Assembly (NCBI RefSeq): GCF_000143415.4 | Contig: NW_003314269.1 | Span: 2,258,118-2,322,117, forward strand | Reading direction: 5' to 3' | From: Selaginella moellendorffii | Lineage: Eukaryota; Streptophyta; Lycopodiopsida; Selaginellales; Selaginellaceae | Length of the DNA stretch: 64,000 bases | Shown here: one piece after another, positions 23,278-34,325 of the stretch | Numbering within the stretch: position 1 is the first letter of the stretch | Layout: every line of letters begins with the position of its first letter | Position numbers and translations under genes: made by a program | The notes under the pieces: generated by a model | What the model was told of the DNA's origin: nothing | The model's database searches: none | Seen by the model: the letters and a program-made list of their open reading frames with translations, nothing else

Positions 23278-24753
23278 TTAAGTTTTAAGATTGTCAAAGA
23301 CACACTGCTCAAGCCTTGGTGATACTTGGGCTTGATGAACAACATCCGCAATAACATTGATGACACTGTCAAGGGACAACTTTCCATCTGGAAATCTCCA
23401 GTCAAACCCATGGATCAAGTTTGAGAGCACCAACTGGACGTTCCGCAGCCCAAGAGGAAGCCCTGGACAACCTCGCTTTCCTGATCCAAACGGAAGCAAC
23501 TCAAAGTCATGGCCATAGACGTTGGTATTGCTGCCAACAAATCTCCAAGGCTTGAACTTGTCGGGATCATTTGGCCAAGCCTGGGAGTCCCTTCCAATCG
23601 CGTATGCGTTGATGACCACTGTCGCCTTTGCTGGAATCTCAAAGCCGGCGACTATTCGAGGCTCCGGGGACGTGTGTGGGATCATAAGGGGCAGCGGGGG
23701 ATGGAGACGAAATGTCTCCTTGATAACAGCGTTGACGAGCTCCAGCTTCGCCAAGTCAGACTCCTCCACCATTCGATCTCGCCCAACCACGCTTTCAATC
23801 TCTTGCTGGAGTTTCTCCATCCACTCGGGATTGTGGAGAAGCTCGGCCATAGCCCATTCAATCACGGTTGACGATGTCTCGGAGCCACCAAGAAGTAAGT
23901 CCTAGTAAAGAACCACAAAGAGTTAGCTCGCTCAAATCAAGAGTTTTGAGCTTACTATGAGCAAGGCTTTGAGGTACTCGGGCTCGTGCCTTCGTCATCT
24001 CCACAAAGTCGGGAACTTCTCCGGGTCTTTGCTCGCTCAAAACTTTGTCCAGGAATGCATCCATCTTGCAGTGAGCTTGTTTGCAGCGGGCTATGCTCCA
24101 GTCGAGCCAGCTGATACTGGGGAAGTAATCGGCCAAGGAAAAACTTCCGGCTGACTCTAGCAATTCGTCAATGACCTCCACAAACTCCCGCGCCTCTGGA
24201 TCATCGCTGGAAGCTTTGGATCCAAAGTAAGTCTTGTTCATAAGGATGCGAGTCATGACATTGAAGCTCAGTGATCTCAGCTTGCCTCGCAATGGCACCG
24301 GTTGATCCCCCTTGGAAGCCTTGGAGAGCTCGGCAGTAAGATCCCACAGCTCGTCCCGGATGATTTTGGTGAAGGAGGTGACCCTCCTGGCCGTGAAGAG
24401 CTCCATGGAACACATCCTCCTAATATTCTTGTGGTACTCACCCTCGCCTGTAGTTATACATAGCGATCTCGACGGACACTGTGTGCGAATGCCGCATCGT
24501 GGGTTTTGAGGAACTCCTTGGCCATGGATGAACTGGAAACTACAAAGAGTGGCACGGATCCCAGGCGCAAGTACATGGGGGCTCCAAACTTCTTGGAGAG
24601 GTGATAGAGTGAGATATGGGGGAGCCTTCCCAGGAGATGGAAGTGGCCGATGAGAGGCAAAGCTCTAGGGCCTGGGGGAAGCTTGACGCGCTTGCTCCAC
24701 ATCCATTGCGTGATAAAAAGCAGAGCAGTTAGAGCGACAATCACTAACAACAT
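23278..24753 (-). pseudogene. A-type cytochrome P450 (copy A), frameshifted
   Basis: Same layout as intact copies B and C: membrane anchor plus KLPPGPRALPLIGHFHLLGR, one intron (about 23909-23958), and a second exon with GGSETSST in the I helix, ETFR (ExxR) and the heme-binding FGSGKRGCPG. Exon 2 is intact. Exon 1 is not: small deletions at about 24445-24490 shift the frame after the DAAFAH segment before YHKNIRRM, and a deletion of about 17 nt near 23985 shifts it again before the intron. The PERF-type motif reads KPWRF. Most likely a recent pseudogene; sequencing errors at two independent spots are less likely. Confidence 0.82.
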
Positions 24754-25189
24754 TCTCAGTCTAACTCTTTTTTCTTTAGTGTTGGTGTCAACTTTTTAAA
24801 GTGAAGAGAGCCTAGAATAACTTAGAAGAGTGGTTCTCGTGATTCAAAGTTGTGGGGAGAATAAATTGTCCTCCTGTAGCTAAAAGTCTTAGGCACTACT
24901 GAAAGTTGTGAGAATCTTTGAAGCTAGAAGTCCAATCTTTGCTATCACCTATGCAAGAGAAATAGGCTTTTAAGAATTTTAACTCTCTAAAGATGATTGA
25001 GTTTGTACACTCATACTTTAGCCCAAGGAAAATCTCTCATTTTGATATATCATCTTGAATGAAAGGAATTGACTTAATGATAATTGATAAAATGTAAATG
25101 TGCTTATTGAGGAGTATATTTATTATTATTGATTAAAATAGTAACCAAACCCAACCTTTTGTTCATGGGATTTAAATTCAAAACATGTT
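24754..25189. other. P450 copy A upstream region, then AT-rich sequence
   Basis: The first 80 bp match the 5' leader seen at the P450 fragment 33120-33345 (shared run AACTTAGAAGAGTGGTT). The rest is AT-rich with no gene or domain that I can see. Confidence 0.45.
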
Positions 25190-25910
25190 ATATGGGCATC
25201 TTTAGCTTTTACAGTGAATGCTAAACAAGTGGCAAAACTCTATTTCTATGAAATATTATGGGTTCATGAACTTTCAAAGAGATAATCTTGAATAAAGATT
25301 TGAGGTTTATGGGAAAATTTTGGGGCACACATTCCAGTTGTTTGGTATTAAATTAAAGTTTAATACAACTTATCATCTTCAAACATATGGGCAAACCATA
25401 TGTATAATTGCTCAAGTTGAGGATTATTTGGAATATTATGTCATAACGGTTTAATGTAATTAGGTTGAGCATTTGGACATAATAAAAATCTATTATAATA
25501 ATAAATTTCACAACATTATTGGTTATTCTTTATAGGAGATGCTACAATGAAATACTCATGGGTTCCTCAATAGATCATTATTCTGAAACTAATGTCTTGA
25601 AATGTTAGCCTACCCATTGAGACTTATGCAAAACAACTAAACTAAAGTTAATCTAAGGCAACTAAGGAAATGGGCAAAACTCAAAATAGGTATCAATGTA
25701 TTAGCACTACTGAATATAATGTATTAGGCTAATTGTGGTTATGAATGTTAAGGGGTATTTGTTTTGGAAGCTATTACAAAGATATTGTTAGGCCTTATTC
25801 GGTGTTAAAAAGATGGTGATATATCTTGTAAGTTGAATCTTCTAGATGAATTATCTTGTGCATATGATGTGTTTCATGTTAATTTATTGGCATCATATCA
25901 TACTCAAAAT
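25190..25910 (+). mobile_element. Strongly mutated Ty3/gypsy integrase relic
   Basis: Colinear with about 39170-39910 of the chromovirus at 34326-47994. Shared landmarks include TTTTGGGGCACAC, CTCAAGTTGAGGATTAT, GGTTGAGCATTTGGACA and the terminal region before the chromodomain. Most differences are C to T or G to A, and the relic is much more AT-rich than the intact relative. Every frame is closed. No LTR was recognised beside it. Confidence 0.75.
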
Positions 25911-26456
25911 GTTTAATATAAATTTATTCTATATTCTCTATTCTTTAGTACTTTAGTAGTTTCATTGTCTTCACTTTTCTTGCCAATGAACTTTTTGACA
26001 GTTTAAACATTCTGATATTAATAACTCACTCTAATTTATAACACATATAAGAAGTTAAAGTTCAGACAAGTAGAACTATATCTTTTAATTTCGTAGGAAC
26101 TAACATGATAAACCTTAAACCATGGATTTTTTGTTTGCTTAAACAAACCTATAGGGACTAAGATGGTAGTGAATATACCTAGAATATATTTGAATATTCT
26201 ATAATAATTTACCATCTAACAGTTGTTATTCATTTAGATTAATCTTGTATTTATAATTTATAAAAATGTTTATAATTTGTAAACTTTTTAAAACCCTTTC
26301 TAGTATATTCTTTTTTATTTCTATCATCTAATAGTTGATATTTAGTCTTGTGTTTATAAATTACAAACACATATAAACTTATAAACTTATAAACGTTATT
26401 TGATCAATTGAATTAATAAATAAAAATAACATTACTATTAAGCATTTGCAACATTA
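25911..26456. other. AT-rich gene-free interval downstream of P450 copy B
   Basis: Very AT-rich sequence with short repeats of TTATAAA type near 26250-26400. No coding frame or domain seen; probably further transposon decay. Confidence 0.4.
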
Positions 26457-27981
26457 TTATGCTGCAAGAGTGTCAAAAGCACACTGCTGAAGTCTTCGGG
26501 AAACATGGGCCACAACAGCATCTGCAACAGTATCAACCAATCCAGGGCCACTGTCAAGGGACAGCTTCCTTGTATCTTCTGGAAACCTCCAGTCAAACCC
26601 ATGGATCAAGTTTGAGAGCACCAACTGGACGTTCCGCAGCCCAAGAGGAAGCCCTGGACAACCTCGCTTTCCTGATCCAAACGGAAGCAACTCAAAGTCA
26701 TGGCCATAGACGTTGATATTGCTACCAACAAATCTCCCAGGCTTGAACTTGTCGGGATCATTTGGCCAAGCCTGGGAGTCCCTTCCAATCGCGTATGCGT
26801 TGATGAGCACTGTCGCCTTTGCTGGAATCTCAAAGCCCGCAACCAGTCGAGGCTCCGGGGATGTGTGTGGGACCAGCAGCCCCAGCGGGGGATGGAGACG
26901 AAATGTCTCCTTGATAACAGCGTTGACAAGCTCCAGCTTCGCCAAGTCCGACTCTTCCACCATTCGATCTCGCCCAACCACGATTTCAATCTCTTGCTGA
27001 AGTTTTTCTATCCATTCAGGATTGTGGAGAAGCTCGGCCATAGCCCATTCAGTCGTGGTTGACGATGTCTCGGAGCCAGCAATAAGTAAATCCTAGGCGA
27101 GCAAAGAGAGACTTAGCGCGATCAAACGAAGAGTTTTCACTTACCATGAGCAACGCTTTGAGAGTCTGGATCTGGTCGGGGCCGTTGACTCGCGCCTTTG
27201 TCATCTCCACAAAGTCTGGAATTTCTCCAGGCCTTTGCTCATCCAAAACATTCTCCAGGAACGCATCCATCTTCCCGTAAGCTCGTCTACACCGGCGGGC
27301 TATGCTCCGGTCGAGCCAGCCGATACTGGGGAAATAATCTTCTATGGCGAACGCCCCCACTGCCGCTAGCACCTCGTCAATCGTCTCCAAAAAATCCCGC
27401 GCCTCTTGGCCACCACCGCCGGAAGCCTTGGATCCGAAGAAAGTCTTGTTCATGAGGATCCGAGTCATGACATTGAAGCTCAGTGCTCTCAGCTTGCCTC
27501 GCAGTGCCACTGGTTGATCCGCCTTGGAAGCATTGGTGAGCTCGGCAGTGAGGTCCCACAGCTCGTCCCGGATGATTTTGGTGAAGGAGGTGACCCTCCT
27601 GGCCGTGAAGAGCTCCATGGAGCACATCCGCCGAAGGTTCTTGTGGTACTCACCCTCCGAGAAAGATATGGTCTTGTAGCTATACACGGCCACTTTGGGT
27701 GGCCTGTGCGCGAATGCTGCATCGTGGGTCTTGAGGAACTCCCTGGCCATGGCAGGACTGGAAATCACAATGAGTGGCACGGATCCCAGGCGCAAGTACA
27801 TGAGGGGTCCGAACTTCTTGGAGAGGTGATAGAGTGAGATCTGGGGGATCCTTCCCAGGAGATGGAAGTGGCCGATGAGAGGCAAAGCTCTTGGACCTGG
27901 GGGAAGATTGGCGCGCTTGCTCCACATCCATTGCGTGACAAAGAACACAAGAGCTAGAACGAGGACAGTCGCGAACAACAT
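26457..27981 (-). CDS. Cytochrome P450, A-type (copy B), intact
   Basis: Two exons on the minus strand, 27981-27145 and 27092-26457, give 490 residues. An N-terminal membrane anchor (MLFATVLVLALVFFVTQW) is followed by the Pro-rich hinge NLPPGPRALPL. Later come the C-helix region YHKNLRRM, the I-helix oxygen-activation motif AGSETSST, ExxR as ETFR, KPGRF in place of PERF, and the heme cysteine in FGSGKRGCPG. It is an ER-bound monooxygenase of the CYP71 clan; the substrate cannot be told from sequence. An in-frame upstream ATG (28224) would place 81 non-P450 residues before the anchor and is rejected. Intron 52 nt. Inverted relative to copy C with IspH between them. Confidence 0.92.
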
Positions 27982-28698
27982 TCTTAATCTTACTAATCTT
28001 TTCTTGAGAGTGTTGTGTCGAACCTTAGCTGCCTTTTTTAATGTGAAAGTAATAGAACTGAGCTTTAGGACTTGGAAGAGTGGTTGCCACTCTTTTGAAC
28101 GATTCAAGGGAGCTATTTGCTGCTGGAAATTTAGATCCGGGAGGAGCGGTTCGCGCGCGCATGAGACACACTCAAAAATGATAAATTTATGCGTTTTGGC
28201 CAATCCTGAGTAGCATGTGGTCAAATTCTCAGTTCATATAGACGGGAGTCAATCTCTACTATAGCAGCAAAGAATTTAAACGTGACCTCTGTGCTGCTGG
28301 TATAGAAAGTTTTCCATCGGGAATCGATCTGGAAGATCGCTCTTGGAAAACGATGGACAGTGACAATAGACTCCAGAGCTAGAGAGAAATAGGAGAAGTG
28401 TGCTGTTTTGGTGCGAGAGCAAGGCAACCTGATATTTGTTACTGGAACAGGAAGGGATCGAGCTAGGGATGGTCTGCTGCTAGAATCGGAGGATTTTCCA
28501 GAGAGAATGGCAATCTAGCGCTTGATGCGGTCTTTCTATCTGCGATCAGCTATCGCCAAGCAGCATGAAACTGTTGCAAGATAGCTAAAACTCGGATGAA
28601 TTTATACTTGGAAATTCTCTCATTATGAAAATAATACAATCGAATTCTGAGAAATGCCCATACGTTTGCAGGCTTTGGAGTTACAAGACCATGGAAAA
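27982..28698. promoter_or_regulatory. P450 copy B promoter, then gene-free sequence
   Basis: About 28060-28170 carries, on the minus strand, a block also found upstream of P450 copy C: a CATGCGCGCGCG run, CGCTCCTCCCGGA, CTAAATTT and GAGTGGCAACCACTCTTCCAA. Nothing recognisable is seen from about 28230 to the IspH stop; that part would hold the IspH 3' untranslated region. Confidence 0.55.
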
Positions 28699-30879
28699 TC
28701 ACAGCAGCGCTTCTTGCTTTTTCAGCTGGAATACCTGCTTTAGAACGTCCTCCACGACCTGGAAATTGGAAATTCAAGCGATCAGGGTTTAGAGATTCTC
28801 ACTCATACCTTGTCGGGTGTGGAAGCACCTGATGTGATACCGATTGTCACGGATCCAGTTGGGAGCCAGTTCTCCTTCTCGACAAGCTCTCCATGCTGCA
28901 ATCCAAAGTTTTAAAGTTCATGAGGAGCTGCGAGGAAAGCTAGACATTCTTACGTTGAGCCTGTAAGCGATTTTGTTTCCGGGACCGATCCGTTCTTCAG
29001 TGTCGATCCAGTAAGAGGGGATGTTGTTGATCTCTCCAATCTCTTGGAGATGCGACGTGTTGCTTGAGTTCCAGCCACCGACGACGATAAGGAGGTCGAG
29101 CTTCTCTTTCACCAGCGTGAACATCGCATCTTGCCGCTCCTACGCAGTGATTTACGATATCATTCCGAATTGCAGGACGTCCTAAAACTTTATACCTGAG
29201 TAGCGTCACAAATTGTGTTGAAGCTCATGAAGTGATCGTTTGTGTTCTCCACTCCATACTTTTGCATCATCGTCCTCTGGAGTAGCTTCCCTGCAAGAAG
29301 GTGGTGGTTTTGATCACGCGAGACACAATGGCTACATGCTTACCAATATCTTCTGTTTCCCCTTTAAGCATCGTCGTCTGATTCGCAATCCCGACCCTGA
29401 CGAGATCTTCGTCCGGATCAAAGCCTTTGGAGGTTGCGTATTTAAATTTCTACAAACAAACAAAAGAAAACCTTGGCTTGTGAGTGAGTAGACTTTCCTT
29501 TCAGAGATTTACCTCCAACAGCTCTTCCTTAGTTCCACTGGAGCCATCGAGCTTTCCACCGAGAATGTAGTCGCACACGTATGTAGCCTGTAGAGAGATA
29601 ATTAAGATCATTTGGCGATTGATGCAACAAATCTAAGGAAGCTACACAAACCTCTTTCATGTTCTTGACGATAATATATTTCCCAGCAAATGAAGCAGTC
29701 GCAACAGTCTCCTCGTGAGCATACTTTCCATGGATCACGGAAGTATATGAGGATTTCTTGTGCTTTTCCACCGAGTTCCAAACCTTTCCACAAACACTCG
29801 ATTTATTCATAGCTCCAACAGGGAAGAGAAAAGAGAATACAATACCTTTGCTACCCACGGGCATGTAGTGTCGACGATTTGGACTTTTTTTTCAGCGAGG
29901 AGCTGCATCTCTTGGACAGTAGCACCAAATGCTGGGAACACAACGACGTCTTTCTCTTTCACCACGCTAAAATCTTTGACTTTGTCCTCCACAGGGATCA
30001 TCTTAATTTCCATCTCCTCCAGTTTCTAAAGCGGAAAAAGATTATGTAGCATGACAATGGAGTTTCAAGTGCATACCTGGTTCACGGTAGGATTGTGAAT
30101 GATTTCGTTGGTGATCCAGATATGCTGATCCGGGAACTGTTTACGTGCTTCGTATGCTATTTGCACGGCACGCTCCACTCCCCAGCAAAATCCATAGGAA
30201 TTTGCAAGTTTCACCGTGACATCTCCCCAAGTGTACGAGTAATCGTTCTCCTTGAGCGACTTAAGCATGTCACCTGACCAGAAATTGAAAACTCTTAGCC
30301 AGTGGACCGCAATAGTTGGAAATGCCATAGCAAGGATGAAAGCATTTGAAAGAAAGAAAGAAACAACATCTAAAATCAAGCATCAATGAAAGATGGCTTG
30401 CAAAGATCACGAAGTTTGGAATACCATAGCAAGCATCAATCCAGCAAATCGTTGGAGCAAAGCTCGCGAAGTAAGTAGAAAAACTAGGCAAGAAAATCAA
30501 AGGAGTATGACCGCAAGAACTCATGCAAAGTGGAAAAACAAAGGAATAGATCTTCTTCACCAGGAAAGTTTCTAGGCGAGCAAAGCTTACTTGTGTTGTA
30601 TTCTTGATCCAGCCTCTCGAGCGTCTCCTTCTTGTAGCCAAATCCACTCCGGTTGTAATTGTCGCTCCTCATCAAATTCTTGCGAAAGATCTTGGAATCG
30701 AAGCTGCCCTCTGGCTCCACAGCCACATTGGCGCTCTTGTTCTCCGCCGCCTCGCATCGAATCCCTCGCCCTCGCCCAACCCTCACGCTCACAACCCTCT
30801 CGCCACAGGCGCTGGATGAGCAGCTGGGCCGCCGCGCGAGCGCTAGATTACCCGACACCACGGCTCGACTGGTCGCCAT
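28699..30879 (-). CDS. ISPH: 4-hydroxy-3-methylbut-2-enyl diphosphate reductase (IspH/HDR), plastid
   Basis: Ten exons on the minus strand, 30879-30591, 30273-30077, 30025-29846, 29783-29652, 29587-29513, 29449-29344, 29290-29196, 29139-28954, 28895-28809 and 28758-28699, sum to 468 residues. IspH is the last enzyme of the plastid MEP pathway, making IPP and DMAPP from HMBPP with a [4Fe-4S] cluster. The three cluster cysteines are in [22 protein letters not shown] and [10 protein letters not shown]. The catalytic region NEIIHNPTV and the terminal GASTPDKV are present. The first 60 or so residues are Ser/Arg-rich, a chloroplast transit peptide. The first intron (317 nt) is long for this window. 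Confidence 0.95.
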
Positions 30880-31253
30880 TCTCTCTGGAAATCCTCCGAT
30901 TCTAGCAGCAGACCATCCCTAGCTCGAGATGGATCGATCCCTTCTCTTGTTGGGTGTGGCGTGGCGGCGACCCCAGTAACAAACAGTCAATTCAAACAGT
31001 GAGAGACCGATGGATGTCTCATGCGCGCGCGCGAATCGCTCCTCCCGGACCTAAATTTCGAGCAGTCCTTGAATTGAATAGAAATTTTCCCCCTCGAATC
31101 GTTGAACGAGTGGCAACCACTCTTCCAAGTACTAGTCTCTGCTCGCCCTCGATTAAATTAATTAATCGAATTCTAATTAAAACGGCAGCAAGGTTTGACA
31201 CAACACTCATTCACTCGCTGGAGAAGAGTCTCAAGCAAAGAGTTAAACTGGCA
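30880..31253. promoter_or_regulatory. Divergent promoter region IspH / P450 copy C
   Basis: 374 bp between the IspH start (-) and the P450 start (+). The P450 side (about 31015-31135) contains the same block as copy B: CATGCGCGCGCGCG, CGCTCCTCCCGGA, CTAAATTT and GAGTGGCAACCACTCTTCCAA. Its conservation between two otherwise diverging promoters suggests a functional element or a recent duplication. Confidence 0.55.
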
Positions 31254-32800
31254 ATGTTGCCAGCGATTGTCCTCGTTCTAACTCTTGCGTTCTTCGTCAC
31301 GCAATGGATGTGGAGCAAGCGCGGCATCAAGCTCCCCCCAGGCCCCAGAGCTTTGCCTCTCATCGGCCACTTCCATCTCCTGGGAAGGATCCCCCAGATC
31401 TCACTCTATCACCTCTCCAAGAAGTTTGGACCCCTCATGTACTTGCGCCTGGGATCCGCGCCACTCATTGTGATTTCCAGTCCTGCCATGGCCAGGGAGT
31501 TCCTCAAGACCCACGATGCCGCATTCGCTCGCAGGCCACCCAGAGTGGCCGTAGACATTCTCATGTACAAGTGCAAGAGCCTATCTTATTCTGAGGGTGA
31601 GTACCACAAGAACATTAGGAGGATGTGCTCCATGGAGCTCTTCACGGCCAGGAGGGTCACCTCCTTCACCAAAATCATCCGGGACGAGCTGTGGGATCTT
31701 ACTGCCGAGCTCGCCAAGGCTTCCAAGGCGGATCACCCAGTGGCACTGCGAGGCAAGCTGAGATCACTGAGCTTCAATGTCATGACTCGCATCCTCATGA
31801 ACAAGACTTACTTTGGATCCAAGGCTTCCAGCGATGATCCCCAGGCGCGGGAATTTGTGGATGTGATTGACGAGGTGATGGATGCAGCCGGGGCGTTCTT
31901 CATAGCAGATTACTTCCCCAGTGTCGGCTGGCTCGACTGGAGCATAGCCCGTTGTAGACGAGCTCACCAGAGGATGGATGCGTTCCTGGACAAAGTTCTG
32001 AACGAGCAAAGACCCGGAGAAATTCCAGACTTTGTGGAGATGACGAAGGCGCGAGTGGACGGCCCTGAACAGGCCCAGTATCTCAAAGCCTTGCTAATGG
32101 TAAGTGAACTCTTGATTTGTTCGGGCTATCTTTGTTCTCGCATGGTCTTTTCTACTAGGATTTACTGCTTGGTGGCTCCGAGACATCGTCAACCGTGGTG
32201 GAATGGGCTATGGCTGAGCTTCTCCACAATCCCGAGTGGATGGAGAAACTCCAGCAAGAGATTGAAAGCGTGGTTGGGCGAGATCGAATGGTGGAAGAGT
32301 CGGACTTGGCAAAGCTGGAGCTTGTCAACGCTGTTATCAAGGAGACATTTCGTCTCCATCCCCCGCTGTCGCTGATGGTCCCACACACGTCCCCGGAGCC
32401 TCGACTAGTTGCGGGCTTTGAGATTCCAGCAAAGGCAACCGTTCTCGTCAACACGTACGCCATTGGAAGGGACTCCCAGGCTTGGCCAAATGATCCGGAC
32501 AAGTTCAAGCCTGGGAGATTTGTTGGTAGCAATATCAACGTCTATGGCCATGACTTTGAGTTGCTTCCTTTCGGATCCGGAAGGCGAGGTTGTCCAGGGC
32601 TTCCTCTTGGGCTGCGGAATGTTCAGTTGGTGCTCTCAAACTTGATCCATGGGTTTGACTGGAAATTTCGGGATGGAGCTACAAGGAAGTTGTCCTTTGA
32701 AAGCGGCCCTGGATTCATTAATATTATTGCAGATGCTGTTGTCGCTCAAGTATCACCGAGACTTGAGCACTGTGCTTTTGACACTCTTGCAGCTTCGTAA
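31254..32800 (+). CDS. Cytochrome P450, A-type (copy C), intact
   Basis: Two exons, 31254-32099 and 32159-32800, give 495 residues. Anchor MLPAIVLVLTLAFFVTQW, hinge KLPPGPRALPL, YHKNIRRM, I-helix GGSETSST, ETFR, KPGRF and heme site FGSGRRGCPG are all present in frame. It differs from copy B mainly in the substrate-recognition region after DAAFARRPP and in the Asp/Ala-rich loop near residue 220. The frame is open further upstream (to 30954), but that extension matches the promoter of copy B, so the anchor ATG is used. The 3' flank continues into a fragment of CPN60, the same gene order as at 50-52 kb. Confidence 0.92.
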
Positions 32801-32934
32801 CTCGTATATTACCTTGTACGTTTATGTAATATATAAAGCTAAAATGTAGAAAACGTGGGCTAGGGCACGGTTGGAAGTCATCGATTTCGTTTGTTACCTT
32901 TGAAGAATTCTACGAGTTATTGATTAATATTTAC

Positions 32935-33005
32935 GTCTTCGCATAGCTCACGGAATTGTCAAAGTGACAATGGGTCCAAAGGTAGAAAAAAACGCTAGGA
33001 TGTAG
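32935..33005 (+). pseudogene. Fragment of CPN60 exon 3/intron 3
   Basis: Matches about 51902-51975: the end of CPN60 exon 3 with its donor site and the start of intron 3 (shared runs GACAATGGGTCCAAAGGTAG-like and GTAGAAAAA). It lies about 135 bp after the stop of P450 copy C, the same order and strand as the full P450-CPN60 pair at 50-54 kb. Exons 1-2 and everything after intron 3 are absent here. Confidence 0.72.
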
Positions 33006-33119
33006 AACTCTGCTTTGCATCATTCTTCCCTCCATCATTATATAGCGAGAACATGAACTATAACCATGTCAATATGAACTTGACATAGCTTCATGTCAAT
33101 AACTTTTTGAAGAGGTGAT

Positions 33120-33345
33120 AGAATAACTTCTGTGGGGCGTTCACGCGCTTGCTCCAAATCCATTGTGTGATCAAGAAACACAAGAGTTAGAACGAGGACA
33201 ATAGCTAACAACATCTCAATGTGACTCTTTATTTTTAGTCACTTCTCCATGTCAGAGCTGCCTTTTTAATGTCAAGAAAGCCTTAGAACAACTTAGAAGA
33301 GTGGTTCCAGCAATTGAGTGGAAAAAATTGTCCTCTAAAAGTCAA
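33120..33345 (-). pseudogene. P450 5'-end fragment (promoter, ATG and anchor)
   Basis: On the minus strand, a leader like that of P450 copy A (AACTTAGAAGAGTGGTTC) leads to an ATG at 33214 and MLLAIVLVLTLVF, the usual anchor. A frameshift follows, and the similarity ends near the Pro-rich hinge. No other P450 exon sequence follows. Confidence 0.75.
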
Positions 33346-33410
33346 CTCTAGAAAGCTTGTAATTTTATGAAGAAGAATATACAATAGAGAGAATCAATCC
33401 GGCAAATTGT

Positions 33411-33497
33411 TTTATCCGTGAAACCAATGGCCTTGGCATGGCTTGCACAACCATGACACTGGGAGGTCCATGCTTGTCTTGCTCGATTCCCGTGACT
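33411..33497 (-). pseudogene. Inverted fragment of CPN60 exon 4
   Basis: The minus strand matches 52024-52110 of CPN60 exon 4 (ATCGAGCAAGA, ATGGACCTCCCAG, GCCAAGGCCATTGGTTTCA) with a deletion of about 15 nt. It is oriented opposite to the exon 3 fragment at 32935, so this patch holds at least two independent pieces of the same gene. Confidence 0.7.
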
Positions 33498-33829
33498 CTC
33501 GTGAGTCGGCACCTGAGTCAACATACTTTGGGTCAACTCCCCGGGCACATTTATTCCCTGGAAGTTTCAAGTGTTAGAGGCATTATGATATCTCTCTTCT
33601 CTTTTATGTTTTTCGATGTGCATTAATTTTGTTCTGGATTATACTTTTTGCATTTAACATAGAAGTATTAATTTTCTTTTATTCTCATTGTTTCTTGGTA
33701 TGTCTTGGTATGTTTATAATTTAAAAGAGTGATAAACTTATCTAGACCTTTTCTTATGAATAAAATTTAAGTGAATTGAAAAGTTTTTGGTACATAGACT
33801 GGATTTTTACAATGGCACAAGTGATATAC
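33498..33829. other. AT-rich interval without recognisable gene
   Basis: No coding frame, domain or repeat that I can identify. Confidence 0.35.
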
Positions 33830-34116
33830 CTCCTTTTTGGGAGATGGAAACTTTCAATTTCAATGACAATAGCAATGGAGTTTCCTTTGAGAGATGAACA
33901 GTTTAGATCTCATTGGCAATAGCAATGGTATTTCCTCCTATATAAGAGATTGGAAATTTTTGGCAATGGGATTGACATTTCCTCCTATTTAAGAAATAAT
34001 GTTGGATTTTATAAACAATGGCAATGGCATTTTTCCCATTTTGGGAGATGAAATTTTTCAATTCCATAGATAATAGCAATGGAGTTCCTCTCATTTAGGA
34101 GATGGAAAATTTGGAT
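33830..34116. repeat. Degenerate minisatellite, unit about 54 bp, about five copies
   Basis: Recurring pattern of a GACAATAGCAATGGAGTTTCCT-like core followed by a TTTGGGAGATGGAAA-like segment. Cores are near 33862, 33915, 33963, 34015 and 34068. Units are diverged by substitutions and small indels. Ends 200 bp before the retrotransposon insertion. Confidence 0.65.
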
Positions 34117-34325
34117 CTTGTGGACTGTTATGGACTTTTTGATACTGAAGTTATTATATGGATCTTTTTTGTATATTAAATAATATGGTGAGTTAAAAAA
34201 ATTTAGAATTTTGTCATTGAGAAAAGAGGAGATGAAGAATTTACCAATAAAATACTAAAACAATGGAAATGAAAGAAATTTAATTCAAGGTTTGATTCCT
34301 GTTATGGCCAAGAGTGGTGAATATA

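Noticed and set aside
27982-28224. N-terminal 81-codon extension of P450 copy B
   Set aside because: Would place non-P450 sequence before the anchor; overlaps the conserved promoter block.
30954-31253. N-terminal 100-codon extension of P450 copy C
   Set aside because: The same sequence class is non-coding promoter at copy B, and the membrane anchor should be at the N-terminus.
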